Assembly: GCA_022606425.2 (NCBI GenBank) | Contig: JAHDVF020000021.1 | Span: forward strand, 434,001 to 498,000 | DNA length: 64,000 nt | Direction of reading: 5' to 3' | Source of the DNA: Lepidostoma basale | Lineage: Eukaryota; Arthropoda; Insecta; Trichoptera; Lepidostomatidae | Shown here: positions 1 through 11,400 of the stretch, piece after piece | How positions within the stretch are numbered: position 1 is the stretch's first letter | Layout: each line of letters begins with the position of its first letter | Notes under the pieces: model-generated | Databases searched by the model: none | What the model saw: only the letters and a program-made list of their open reading frames with translations | Told to the model about the DNA's origin: nothing | Translations under genes and position numbers: made by a program

Positions 1-150
1 ATCGAAAGCTGTTTGAACAGTGGCGCCAGCGCCGTTTCGACCGCTTTTGTCAGTACTGAGTGGCCAAGTACCGCTACGAATGTTAAATATTTTAACGTTT
101 GTTTCAACGATTTTAATAATCATTTAATACTTTATCAATTCTTTGGTATT

Positions 151-262
151 CTCTTTCGAAGTCGGAAAAATCGAAGAGCGTGCATATTACGATGTATAAA
201 TGTAGAGGAAGCTAGAGAGAGAGATATGTCAGGACAGAACAGTATGTTGGTCCATCGACGAA
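151..262 (+). repeat. LINE family A, 3' fragment
   Basis: CTTTCGAAGTCGGAAAAATC through ATGTCAGGACAGAACAG, nearly the same as 641-790. It lacks the (TTAG)n tail. Encodes the remains of the A-family C-terminal motif CMNVEEAR. Confidence 0.75.
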
Positions 263-284
263 TAGAAATACAGGTAAATCCATT

Positions 285-704
285 AAAACAAAGATGGCAG
301 TACTAAATGGAGTTCTAGTGCCAACCCTTATGTATGGAAGTTTAGAGCTGGCAAAAAAAATGAAAGTAGGATGCCATAGGAATGAGATCACTGAGAAAAA
401 TGTGCGGGAAAACGATATATGATAGAGTACCGAACAACAAAATAAGGAAGAAATGTAAGGTAGATGATTGCATTATATGTAATATTAAAAAATGATCCCT
501 GAGATGATTTGGACATATGGAATGAATGGACGAGAGAAGAAGAGTTAAAATATTGTATACAAGCAATATGAGTGGAAAGAGAAGCCGTGTCTTCCAATGA
601 AAATATGACATGACCAAATTAATCAAATACTGAAAGGCGGCCTCTTTCGAAGTCGGAAAAATCGAAGAACGTGCATGTTACAATGTATAAATGTAGAAGA
701 AGCT

Positions 705-756
<52 letters not shown>

Positions 757-850
757 AGAGAGAGAGAGAGATATGTCAGGACAGAACAGTACGGCGGTCC
801 ATCCTCTCTGCCTACCCCTCCGGGGAAACAGTGTGATGATTAGTTAGTTA
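285..850 (+). repeat. LINE family A, 3' end copy with expanded (GA)n
   Basis: Starts in the reverse transcriptase C-terminal part (VPTLMYGS in the + frame) and runs, with breaks, to the tail CCGGGGAAACAGTGTGATGA then TTAGTTAG. The tract at 704-770 is almost pure GA and sits where other copies have GAAGCGAGAGAGA. Confidence 0.8.
704..770 (+). repeat. (GA)n microsatellite
   Basis: About 65 nt of GA with two AAAG interruptions, inside a family A LINE end. Confidence 0.95.
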
Positions 851-1231
851 CTTAGTAAATACCCAGTTTTCGAAACGAATTAATTTATTATGACATACCA
901 TGTGCGTCACGCAAATTTGGTTTTTAGTCAACAGTTATTAAATATTTTCAATCCATGCAGTTCCCCAAATGGTAAACAAATATGAAATGTTGTTTTTTTA
1001 AATAATATTTATAATCTAAATACCCGCTAAAGGAAAATCATCGCCATTTTTTTAAACAGTTCTATGAGCAGTGCATTTACATATACGAGTATGATAACGT
1101 CACACTATATATTATGACGTTATTGAGATGAAGATTAATTTAAAATCTATGATAAAACCCAAGTGCTTAAAATATATTAATTTTTGTGGATTACACAAAA
1201 GTCCGGATCGTCCATGTCAACATGTGCAACG

Positions 1232-1560
1232 TGGTGGATACATGGAACATAAAATAAAAAGACAATATGTGCACCATCTAAAAAGAACATTTTGTGTTAA
1301 ATTATTTTTATTTTGTTATTTTATTTTATATCATTGTATTTTATATTATTTGTTTGAGATTTATTTTGTGGGTGTTGGACGATCGAAGTGTGCGCGGGAG
1401 ATGCCTATTGGTGGCGATGAGGTTCGCAAACCCATCACACCGCGTCTCCCGCGGGGCGAAAAGAGAAGGATGGAGTGCCGCATCAGTAAAAGTGTGACAG
1501 TCCATTCTTTCTGCCTACCCTTTCGGGGAGACGGCGTGATGGTTAGTTAGTTCGTTAGTA
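1232..1560 (+). repeat. SINE-like family B, longest + strand copy
   Basis: Begins GTGGATACATGGAACATAAA, has an AT-rich middle (TTTTATTTTATATCATTG), then a GC-richer core (GATCGAAGTGTGCGCGGGAG; ATGAGGTTCGCAAACCC), and ends with the tail GGGGAGACGGCGTGATGG plus TTAGTTAG, shared with family A. Open reading through it is accidental. Confidence 0.75.
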
Positions 1561-2487
1561 ATTATATAATTTTCCTTGTGCCTTATTTAGAAGATTATTC
1601 TTTTTTTGAATATTCAATATATTATTTTGCAACGCGAATAAATTGCGCTGCCAAATTTGGAGTCCGTCAACTTAGGATGCTTATTAGAATTAGTCCTTAA
1701 ATATTTTACCTTGAGCAGATAGGATTACTTCATATGGAATATTTTTGTAAATAAATAAAAAGAACGCCATTTACATTTAATAATTATTATTTCGTAATTT
1801 GAATTTGTGTTATGTAAATTTCTCAATAAATTTAAAAATCTTTTTCATAATATAAATATGGTTAATAAGTAAATTTTGTATTAATATTAAATCTTATATT
1901 TACATATTTTAAAGATAATGATATTTGAATATTTTATTACATAAAACATTTTTTTATAAATTTTCCTCAATATGTAAATTTTTGCAATATCGCTTATACT
2001 ATATAATATTATATTATGCTTATATGAAAAGTCATTATAAGAACATCTGAACACATTTAATATGAAATACCTTTGGTTGAGGTATTCTTCTAAAGACTTG
2101 GCACTAGCGTCTCACCCGGTCTTGTCACGAACTTGAAATATTTTCCAGACTGGTCAAATACAATAATGTCCAAATAATCTCATACGTTTCATTAAGCCCT
2201 GCTTTATTTTATGTACCTAGCAAATGGATATTACAAGTTCTACGTTATTTCAACGCGCGGTCAAAACAGAATTTTGATTGTACCATAATATATATTTTTT
2301 AAGAAAAATCTCGTAAGTAATCTTTTTTAAGAAAAACAAAAAAACATGCATTTAAATTAAATTGCAATTAAAAACAATGTAAATTGGTTCTCGACATATT
2401 GTATGAAATAATCGGTTTATAAAGCCTTTGAGATCTTTCTTTATCCTGCTGCTGCCACTTAATATTACAGAATATTTTTATTCCAAT
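1561..2487. other. AT-rich intergenic sequence
   Basis: No gene or clear repeat. A 7-bp hairpin AATACCT...AGGTATT lies at 2066-2086. Confidence 0.5.
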
Positions 2488-2830
2488 ATGGCAGGTTCCA
2501 AAAGCGCAAATAAATTGAGAATTGTCCAAAAAGCAATGTTGGGAATCAGTAAAGCAGACAATGTGAGAAACATTATTTGAGCCAGAAAAAGAATGTCTGA
2601 CATCATCGGAAGAGTGGCAGCCCTAAAATTGGGCTAACGACATTTGGACAAAACGCTTTATTTGCTGGTGTCCTAGAACTGCAAACCGAAACCTAGGACG
2701 TCCCCAACTTTGATGGAGGGACGACATGGATGTGTGTTGCCCAGTATAAACAGAAGTGGAAGCAGATGTAGGAGGCCTTCATCCAGCAGTCGACAGATAT
2801 CAGCTGATGATGATGATGATTATGATTATG
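2488..2830 (+). repeat. Non-LTR retrotransposon 3' end with (GAT)n tail
   Basis: Decayed reverse transcriptase C-terminus followed by 3' sequence (GTAGGAGGCCTTCATCCAGC) and ATGATGATGATGAT. Multiple stops. Confidence 0.6.
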
Positions 2831-3302
2831 ATGCCTGGTTATTTCCCGTAAAATTTCAGATCCCCTCATTTCCTGTTATAATATAGAATTAACCAACTGA
2901 AAATAATGTAGAGTTTAATAAGAAAATTATGAATATGTAAATTTAATTGTAGAGTTTTACGTTGTACTTGAATCAATATTTACAAATAATATATCAGTCA
3001 AATGAGCAGGCACTCACAATACCGAATGCGATAATTAAAGACACAAATAGAACACATTCAAATATTTACTTTATCTATTCAGAATGGAATTCTTAATTTG
3101 AAGTATTCCAAATATTTTAAAGAAGATAATTTTCTGACGCCTTTGATTTTACAAAAAAAAAAACTCTGTATCAATATACATGTAAATAGTATGTGTTTTT
3201 TAAATTTGAGGCTGTTTTAGGCAAAAATAATTCATTAAATGGCGGCTGTAGAAGGTGTTACGCATACGAAACCCACCACACATACATATGTAAGATAGTA
3301 CC

Positions 3303-3341
3303 CTGAAGATGTAGACTTCAACGATCTCCGAAACATTGGTC
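3303..3341 (+). ncRNA. Hammerhead-like motif, family K
   Basis: CTGAAGA, GTAGA-CTTCAACGA-TCTCC (4 of 5 pairs), GAAACATTGGTC. Both core boxes and GTC are intact. A decayed relative (CTAAAGA...CTCCAAAAC) lies at about 7982-8030. Confidence 0.45.
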
Positions 3342-3344
3342 GAG

Positions 3345-4834
3345 AGAGAAGATCCCAAAATACATACATATAGCTACTAACCGTGAAAATCTATGACACT
3401 CATTATTCGTGTTTATATTAAAACGTATTCTACTTCTGTCACGTAGCTACATGCTACTATTGGGTAATGCGAAATTAACGACTATCTTTCGAGATAAAGT
3501 TTCAATCGTTAAATTAAAAAAATATTCATTTTTATGTCATATATTTTGTAACGTGTTTTTCTTAAATAAATTTAAAGTTTTTAATTTTGTAATGATTTAT
3601 ATGCAAACCTTTAAATTAATGGAATTTTAATAAAATTTGCTAATACTCGTATTATAATACCGCCCAAACCATCTCTAGCTATAATAGTAAAAAAAACTAT
3701 GAAAATAAATTACGCAGACTATATGAATAAAAATTGATTATTATAAAAATTGCGATTCCATTTTTAAAATGGAATTTTTATCCAAGTATTTTCGTTATTA
3801 TGTTAATTTTTCCATGAGTTCTGTTTGCATGAATGTGATTTTTAAAGGGTATTATTCGGCACAATCAAATGTCATTTATTCAGTATATTAATCCGTGTTT
3901 AATATATCTAACAAATAGAAAATCATAAACAATTATCTCAACACCTCCATTTATCTTTGATGTATGCATTTTGCTTTATTTGAATCGATTGTCTAAAAAA
4001 ATAGGTAGCTTTTAACGTCAATATCCGCTCAATTTTGACGATTTAAATTTTATTTTATTATCATTATTCGCATTTCTTCTATATTCGCCTCAACTTTGTG
4101 CTGTAGAATGACGTTTAAATAAATAGAACCGGACTTTTTATTTTCACAACACTTTGTGTTTCGGTTGTGACCTACGGTGGGACCGTCACATACACAAATT
4201 TAAACGAAAAGAAAAATAAGAAATCGGAAAAATACAAAGTGTAATTCCATTAATTCAAATATCTTCTATGCATTCACATGTTTTATATTCTGAAAGTAAA
4301 CCTAAATTATTGATGTTTCCTTTAATTCCAAGTAGTTTCATTAAAGTTATCGAACTTGAAATTTTTTTACTCCTCTATAAGTTTTATAATAAAATAGAGA
4401 TTTTATGCTATATGCTGAGAGTAAAAAGTTTAAAATGATACACAATATTGTACAATACAGAAAGGTATTTTTATCTCTTGATTTAAGGTTCATTACTAAT
4501 ATCTTCCAAAACGAAAAGAAGGCGACAAGTTTTGTTGAATAGCGTGAAGATTTGGTGGGACCTGACTAATAAAATGTCGAATAAAATCGGAACTGAGATT
4601 CCCAAAATTCCATAACAACTTTAAGTTTGAAAGAATATTAATTTTTAATATAATTTAAAAAATTCAATATGAAAGATTTACCAAGTTGTGGTTTGACATT
4701 TGTATTCATAAATCATTGGCAATAGCAATTTAAAGTTTCTATACAATATAAATTGTAAAATATTAGGTCTTGTTACACTTGATCTTCTAGTGTTTTGGTC
4801 GATATAGTCGCTCGTTTTCGTCTCTCGGGCTCTA
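3345..4834. other. AT-rich intergenic sequence
   Basis: No gene recognised. The 73-codon frame at 3409 is AT-rich and hydrophobic by composition only. Confidence 0.5.
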
Positions 4835-4960
4835 AGAGCAACAACAAACCATCACGCCGTTTCTCTGCAGGGGTATGCAGAGAGAATGGACCGCCGCTAT
4901 AAAAAGACGCTATAAAATAGACCGCCACACTACTCTATCTTGCCATACAAATCTTATAAA
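4835..4960 (-). repeat. LINE family A tail with an internal duplication
   Basis: CCATCACGCCGTTTCTCTGC then GAATGGACCGCC. The tail is interrupted by a partial duplication (CGCTATAAAA twice, and ACCGCC repeated) before continuing ACACTACTCTATCTTG. Confidence 0.65.
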
Positions 4961-5085
4961 GTTTCGTAAATAAATATTAATTAATTTTACTATATTGCAA
5001 GTCATAATATTGAATTTTCAATGTTTTGTGGAGTATAATACAATATAATTTAAAACCTATATCAGTAATAGTTTTAACAGGTTTT

Positions 5086-5280
5086 TTATAAAAAGATGCC
5101 TGTTAGATTATTTTGTGCAGCTTGGGCGTGTTGATCCCGGTCTTGTGATATTTTGTTATCATTGCAGCCTTCACCTTCAGGATCTTCTATCTTAATACAT
5201 CTCTCGCCTTTGAGACATTCATGCATCGGGTCAAGCCGGCACTTTGATTTTTCTAACTCCTCAAATGGTTGATAATTCAA
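5086..5280 (-). CDS. Unrecognised small ORF, 64 aa; probably not a gene
   Basis: Starts MNYQPFEELEKSKCRLDP. No domain recognised; Cys- and acid-rich with no signal peptide. About 55 nt in its middle (5195-5255, minus strand) resembles the family A LINE end (GAAAAATC...GATGCATGAATGT), so it may be a decayed repeat that happens to be open. No splice context or homology supports a protein. Confidence 0.15.
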   Translation of the reverse strand: MNYQPFEELEKSKCRLDPMHECLKGERCIKIEDPEGEGCNDNKISQDRDQHAQAAQNNLTGIFL

Positions 5281-5710
5281 ATTTTATTTATTTTATCGCA
5301 CCTCACTGCAACTGAACGCAAATTATGTCACAAGTAAAAAAAATACCTCAGCTTTACGAGTTAAGCTAAACTTACTTAGCCTAACTTTTGGTCTGTAACT
5401 GGCTTTAATGATTCCTTCATTATTTTTGTACAAAAAGTTTCGTTTGCATGGCATTCACTTATCTTATGGATGCAATATTTTTTTTTACTTCTTTGTTAAA
5501 TAGGGTAGAAATTTAATTTAGAACCGCTTTTCGTATGTTTGTATTGACATACTAATAATAAATTCAATATTTTAGCATATATACTCCAAATTCAGGTATA
5601 ACTGATTATTAGTTAAACCTGAACACGTAGTTTACCGCTGACACTTGTTGGGTTTATTTTTTTTAATATCAATTTAAGTTAAAAGTTTAATTTCCTTCCA
5701 AGTGAATATA

Positions 5711-5857
5711 ATCGTCTTTATAATGAATAGAATTAATAGAATGAATAGAATTGATAGAATTAATAAAATAAATAGAATAAATAGAATTGATAGAATTAAT
5801 AGAATTAATAGAATGAATAAAATTAATTGAATGAATAGAATCGTCTTTATAATGAAT
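5711..5857 (+). repeat. Minisatellite flanked by an 18-nt direct repeat
   Basis: About a dozen units of roughly 9-10 nt (variants of AGAATTAAT) fill 5729-5839. ATCGTCTTTATAATGAAT is found on both sides (5711-5728, 5840-5857), suggesting slippage or unequal exchange that began inside one copy. Confidence 0.85.
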
Positions 5858-6274
5858 GCCCACGTAATGTCGATATCAACACCACTTATTCATATTTGTA
5901 TGTACATAATTTTAAACATTGAGCATCACTGATTTCAACCATATATTATAAGTATGTAGTTATTAATTCTATTAATGTAGAATATTATTTTATGTTAATA
6001 TTATGATTATTTCACGTATATAAATATATATTTTTCACTAAGTTCTCTTCAGATTTAAAAGTGAGATCAGTAGGGATACACGTATCTTCTTTAGTGCGAG
6101 TTTTTTTTTAAGTGAAAGTGTAAAAATATACCCTATATATCAACGGTGTAGTGATTTTTTTTAACTATCTAACAGACACTGATGATAAAAAAAATTGTAT
6201 GTAATTTAAAAACATATATTGTTTATTTCGTACTTTTATGATAATCTAGTTTTCCGTAGAAATTTCGTAGAAAT

Positions 6275-6690
6275 CACCCAAAAAAATGTACGGAAAAACA
6301 ATGTATGATAGAAAAACTAATGAAGTAGTCAAAAAGAAATGTAAGGCAGATGTATGGGGCCTCAATAAAATTATGAAAGAGTCACTTTTATGGTTTGGAC
6401 ATATGTAACGAATGGATGAGGGAAGAATGGTAAAAAAATAATATAATACAAGTAGTGTGAATGAAAAATAAAGTCGAAAAAAGCCAAGAAAGACATGGCA
6501 TGACCAAATTAATGAATTGCTGAATAGCGGCCATGTTCGAAGTAGGAACGAATTGACGAGCGTGCGTGTCACGGTGTGAATGCGAGTAGGTGCGAGAGTT
6601 GTGTTATTATAGAACAGTGTGGCGTTCTATCCTCTCTGCCTATCCCTCGGAATAAACGGCCTGATGGTTAGTTAGTCAGTTAACCATTTT
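6275..6690 (+). repeat. LINE family A, 3' end copy
   Basis: From AAAATGTACGGAAAAACAAT (RT C-terminus) to GGCCTGATGGTTAGTTAGTC. Stops and indels throughout. Confidence 0.7.
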
Positions 6691-7415
6691 CCTAATTCAT
6701 TAAACTTTTTTTTATATAATTATCTGAAACAAAACCTCCAACTTGATTAAATAAAATGACATATTTTGTGTAAATAATGAATCAACTGATTCAAAATTAA
6801 GCATCTATCAATAAAGAAACGGTTAAAGGGGATATCAGTAGAATGACATTAGAACATTAAGCAAATTTGAGTTTGAATGTATTTTGTGTCAAATGTTAAT
6901 TATATGTATTTCTTGGCTAAAATAATATACTGCGTATGCTAAAATAATAATATTTAGCCCTGAGATAAGAAGTACGATTAACATACGTTATAAAAAAAAC
7001 ATTATGTATAATTTTTCATCGCCATCACAAATATAAATCGTTGATTGTCTAGTGTATTGTAAAATTTTTAATTATTAGAAAATTAACAGCGCTAAATTGT
7101 TAAAATATATCCATTTATTTACATTGGAAATTGAAAATATTTTACAACTTATTAAATGTGGATTACAAACAAAGTTATTTTAAATTTTCAGAGTGTATTA
7201 CTATGGAATTCCACAGTATTAGTGCCTAAGCTTTCAAAAAACTATTAATTTATTTACTTTCGTATGATGCACTGAATTCGTAGTGTGACATTATTTTAAA
7301 ACACTTTTGGTTGGTTTTGTGCATGTGTTTTTTTTTTCATAAAGAGGTGTAGAAACAAGTAAAAACGTATTTAAATTCTTTTTATAAATGTGTTATTTAA
7401 AAATCTTACAAATCG

Positions 7416-7777
7416 TCACCTGAGAGTAAGAGGGTTCCAACTAACAAAATTTCACATTTCGCTTTTTTTCGTGAGAGGTCCTTAATAACCTTATCTATAC
7501 GTACGATTAAAAAAACATGTAATAGTATCGTCATTTTGATGTTACGAAAAGAATCAAGTTCCATCTGATCATTCGAAACACATGATTCAATGAGGAATGA
7601 TTCATTCACACTTAGAGTTTTAGTATTCTAATTTTCGCCAGAGAAAATTTACACGCTTCTCGGTAAAAGAATTTCACCCCTTTATTCCAAGATACACACC
7701 CGAAACCAACAAAACTTTGACTTCATTTTTCTCCGCTTTTTACTTTTGACAGTTGGAACCTTCTTACTCTCAGGTGA
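7416..7777. mobile_element. MITE-like element, 362 bp, 27-bp terminal inverted repeats
   Basis: Left TIR 7416-7442 (TCACCTGAGAGTAAGAGGGT...) and right TIR 7751-7777 differ at one of 27 positions. No coding potential and no clear target-site duplication, so the superfamily is not assigned. Confidence 0.75.
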
Positions 7778-8136
7778 CCTTAGGGCAAAATTTTACCATC
7801 AAATTTTATTTCAAAGTTCATTCTGAGAAACGACATTGTTTTACATGAATATGTATCCTATGTATCGAAATTCGGTATGTGCTTTGAATATCACAGTTTG
7901 TAGAATACATTTCTTGTGATATTGATAATCTCTGCTAATCGAGTCCCTTTAACCGCCATTTATTAACTTCGGAGAATAATTCTAAAGATGAAGTCTACAA
8001 CAATCTCCAAAACGACGGCGGCGAAAGCACAAGACACTGACACTCCCAAGATCTCAATAAATATTATTGTAAAAGCCAATTTTGCCACCGAATAATGAAA
8101 CGTATTGTAATAACTTAAAAGTGAGTGTAAAGTTAA

Positions 8137-8143
8137 TATAAAG
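8137..8143 (+). promoter_or_regulatory. Possible TATA box of the P450 gene
   Basis: TATAAAG lies 53 nt before the start codon. If used, transcription would start near 8165-8170 and give a very short 5'UTR. The alternative is a 5'UTR intron ending at 8174, with the promoter further upstream. The sequence does not decide between them. Confidence 0.25.
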
Positions 8144-8195
8144 CCTTTTAAAATGTTTAAAACTATATTTGCAGGTTTAACGTTAGAGTGCAAAC

Positions 8196-8451
8196 ATGGA
8201 AAGCTTGGAAAACCTCCCCAGTCGGATATACAGCAGCTGGATATCCGTTCTTCTATTGGCTGCCGTGTTGGGGTTACTATATCGCCACTTCACGGTGACG
8301 TTCGACCACTTTCACAAGCTGGGCGTGCCCTTCATGAAACCCGTGATCATTTTAGGGAATCCAGTTACAAAATCAGTCATTTTAGCGACGAAGTCTATCT
8401 TCGATTACCACGTGATAACATATAATCATTTCAAAGGATTTCGGATGGGAG
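8196..8451 (+). CDS. P450 exon 1 (residues 1-85)
   Basis: Starts at ATG 8196 (context CAAACATGG) and ends at donor G|GTATGT, phase 1. Encodes the signal anchor ([12 protein letters not shown]) and the start of the catalytic domain ([13 protein letters not shown]). A possible 3' splice site (ATTTGCAG, ending at 8174) lies 21 nt upstream of the ATG, so a 5'UTR intron is possible. Confidence 0.88.
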
Positions 8452-11400
8452 GTATGTTATTTGTAATTTAAGTAACAAACTAACTGTTATTTAAGTTTAA
8501 TTTTAATTTTTCAAGCAGTGACTTAAAAGAGAAGACCAAGGAAAGCATGGCATGAACAAATTATTCAAATGCTAAAAGGCGGTCACATTCAAAGTCAGAA
8601 AAAATTGACCAACGTGCATGTTACGATGTATGAATGTAGAGAAATCTCAAGAATGTCAGGACAGTGCAGTATGGCGGTCCATCCTCTCTGCCCCCCCCCC
8701 TTCTCTGGGGAAACAGCGTGATGGTTAGTTGGTTTGTTAGGTAACAAATTAATTGATTTGTTCACACTGCATTGTCTCTACAATCCACAACAAACATGTC
8801 CACAAAAATCGTAACAAGAGAACTTTTATTTATTAATAATAAAAAATCGTGATTGTTTACTAGTTTATACTAAGGTCTAATAGTTGGAAACTCATGTACT
8901 TCTATAAATTACATTTTATATAACAAATAAGAATTTATACATGAAACCAAAAATTGCTGTTCACAATAGAGTTCTCGTCCCAACCCTTATGTATGGAAGC
9001 GAAGCATAAAACAGGCAGAAGAAGGTTGAGAGCAGAATAAATGCTATAGAGATGAGATTCCTAAGACGTATGTGCGATAGAACGATGTACGACAGAATCA
9101 CAAATGCTGATATGCGTTGGTTCGGACTGGATGGAGAAAGAATGGTTAAGAAATTATATAATACGATAACGATGTAAATGGAGGACAGAGTCGAGATAGG
9201 CCAAAGAAAACATGTCATGACCAAAATTAATTAAATGTTTAAGGTTGATCATGCTAGAAGTCGGAACAAAAGACGTGAGCGTATGACTCGTTATATAAAT
9301 GTGGAAGAAGCTAAAGAGGTGTGTTAGTTAGAATAGTGTGGCGGTCCATTCTCTTTGCCTTCCCCTGCGGGTAAATGGCGTGATGATTTTTTTGTTTGTT
9401 TGTTTATAACACATATTTGTTTTACTTTAAAGGCATTTTTGAGGGAAGACGACCGATGCTAATGATAAGAGACCCGGAACTAGTAAAAGCAGTATTGGTG
9501 AAGGACTTCGACCACTTTACGGATAAATTAGACTACAAACTGAATACCATCATACAAGTCAAGAAGATGCTTCTATATTTGACGGTTTGTTTAAAATATA
9601 CGCAATTTTTTTTATTGATCTATAAAGAAGGCCTGTTCCCACCGGAAAAGTTTTTTCGTAGTTTGAAAATCGCTCCATGACTTATGTGTGAGAGGCAAAA
9701 TATGACTTATGTGTGAGAGGCTAAGAAGCTTACTTGTGTCCTTGTTGCAGGGGAATGAGTGGAAGAGTGTTCGCTCTATTATAACTCCATCATTCAGTTC
9801 CGCCAAGCTGCGCAGTATGGAACCCTTGATTGAACAATGCTGCGTCCAGATGACTGATTTCTTAAAGCAAAGAGCAGGTGAATATGTGAAATTTCTGCAT
9901 TTAAATTTAGTTATTACTTAAACATACCATAAACCTAAATAAATAAATAATTTTTGTCTGCCAAATTCTTAAATATTGTTATGATATCGCAACTTCAATT
10001 ACAAGTCGTGACAACTGTTTCGCCAACCGATGTTGGCACCATCAGATGAACATTTATGTAATTGAAAAAATATATATTATATATAATTTCAACATCTTAA
10101 GTCTTTCATCTTAAGGATCATTTAGATGATTTGGGCACATGGAAAGAATGAATGAAGAATGAATGGTATAAAAAGTATGTGTTAACGATGTAAATGGAAC
10201 TAGAAATGGAGAAAGACCGAGAAAAACGTGGCACGATCAAATAAATCAAATATTGAATGTCAGCCACGTGAGGAGTCAGAGAAATCGATTTGCGTGCATG
10301 ACATGATGTATGAATGTTGAGGAAGCGAGAGAAATATGTCAAGAAAGAAAAGTGTGGCAATCCATTCTTTCAGCCTACTCCTTCGGAGAGACGGCGTGAT
10401 GATTAGTTAGTTTGTTTTTAGTTAATGAGTCTTTCAATTTGTATCTTTAGTTTGTATCACCCGATGAACAAAAATTGTGATATCATAACAATGTTTTGAA
10501 TTTTAACATTTAATAATATTAAAGTATCAAGTGGTGACCATAATAATATATTTAAATCAACATAAAATGTTGTCTTTTACAAGTTATTTCGTAATAGAAG
10601 CGAGATATTAGACAACCAATATTATGTGATCCGTAGCACATAAATATTTAATATACGAGTATGTATAATAATATTTAAATTATCACTTGAAATGTTTTGT
10701 CATTAAAAAAATTTGTTATGTTTATATTTCATGTCGCAAAATAAAAGTTCACATTTTATATTCATTATGAATGTAAAAATGTACCATTAAATTGGTCACA
10801 AAAATGTTATTGAATCCATTTGCTTTTTATTCCAGCATATCATATAGTAATATCCGTTATTTTTTATTCGCTTTGCTTTTTTAAATTTTACTTATTCTAA
10901 GTTTTGAATCACATATAAGATGCTGACATATTTTTTCTGATGCCTTTAATATAATGTTGTAAGTATTTCATACAGTATTACAAAGGCTAAATATAGCTAT
11001 GTTTTTTTTAACTACTTCCATTTTTTTCTTTATTTCGACAGCGACCGGTATCTCCAGGCTTGCTGCCATCGACAGACTAGCCCAGTATGTCGATACCAGC
11101 AAGCCTGGCGAAACCGGTCCCTGTCGAAATAAAGACAAAAGTGGAAGTAGTTAAAAAACATCGTTTTATTTAATTATTATTTGATAATGCCTTAGGGAGA
11201 AACATGTCATTCCCATTTAAAACGAACTTCCATCAAGAGATTTCAGTAAAATTGTTTGATTATCCTAAATATAGCTATATCAGTCAGCAAAACAAAAAGT
11301 CTTACAATATCAAGACAACCAACGAATTACAAGCTTAATGATGATGAGATAGATACCTGTGGAGCAAGTAATGATGTTCAGATTTTGAAGAGTAGAAATA

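Larger units (their letters stand above)
10997..11265. repeat. Fold-back repeat, family E, in P450 intron 3
   Basis: An AACTACTTCCA...CGACAGCGACCGG arm faces its reverse complement only about 15 nt away, giving a tight hairpin. The right side continues into family F sequence (11181-11215) and the AACTTCCATCAAGAGATTTC stretch also found at 13720. Two outward hammerhead-like motifs are at 11043-11075 (-) and 11087-11119 (+). Confidence 0.8.

Noticed and set aside
1420..1445. GGTTCGCAAACCC in family B as a pol III B box
   Set aside because: Close to GGTTCGANTCC but with an extra base and no convincing A box upstream; left as unproven.
1128..1550. 140-codon open frame
   Set aside because: Lies mostly over the SINE-like B element; the frame is not kept in other copies.
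2062..2165. Hairpin near ACCTTTGGTTGAGGT as another hammerhead
   Set aside because: A 7-bp hairpin exists but there is no GAAA box or cleavage triplet in place.
5086..5280. 64-codon minus-strand frame as a real small protein
   Set aside because: Part of it resembles the family A LINE end, and nothing else supports coding; kept only as a low-confidence feature.
8153..8425. 90-codon frame overlapping P450 exon 1
   Set aside because: Shadow frame; the overlapping frame has the P450 anchor and family motifs.
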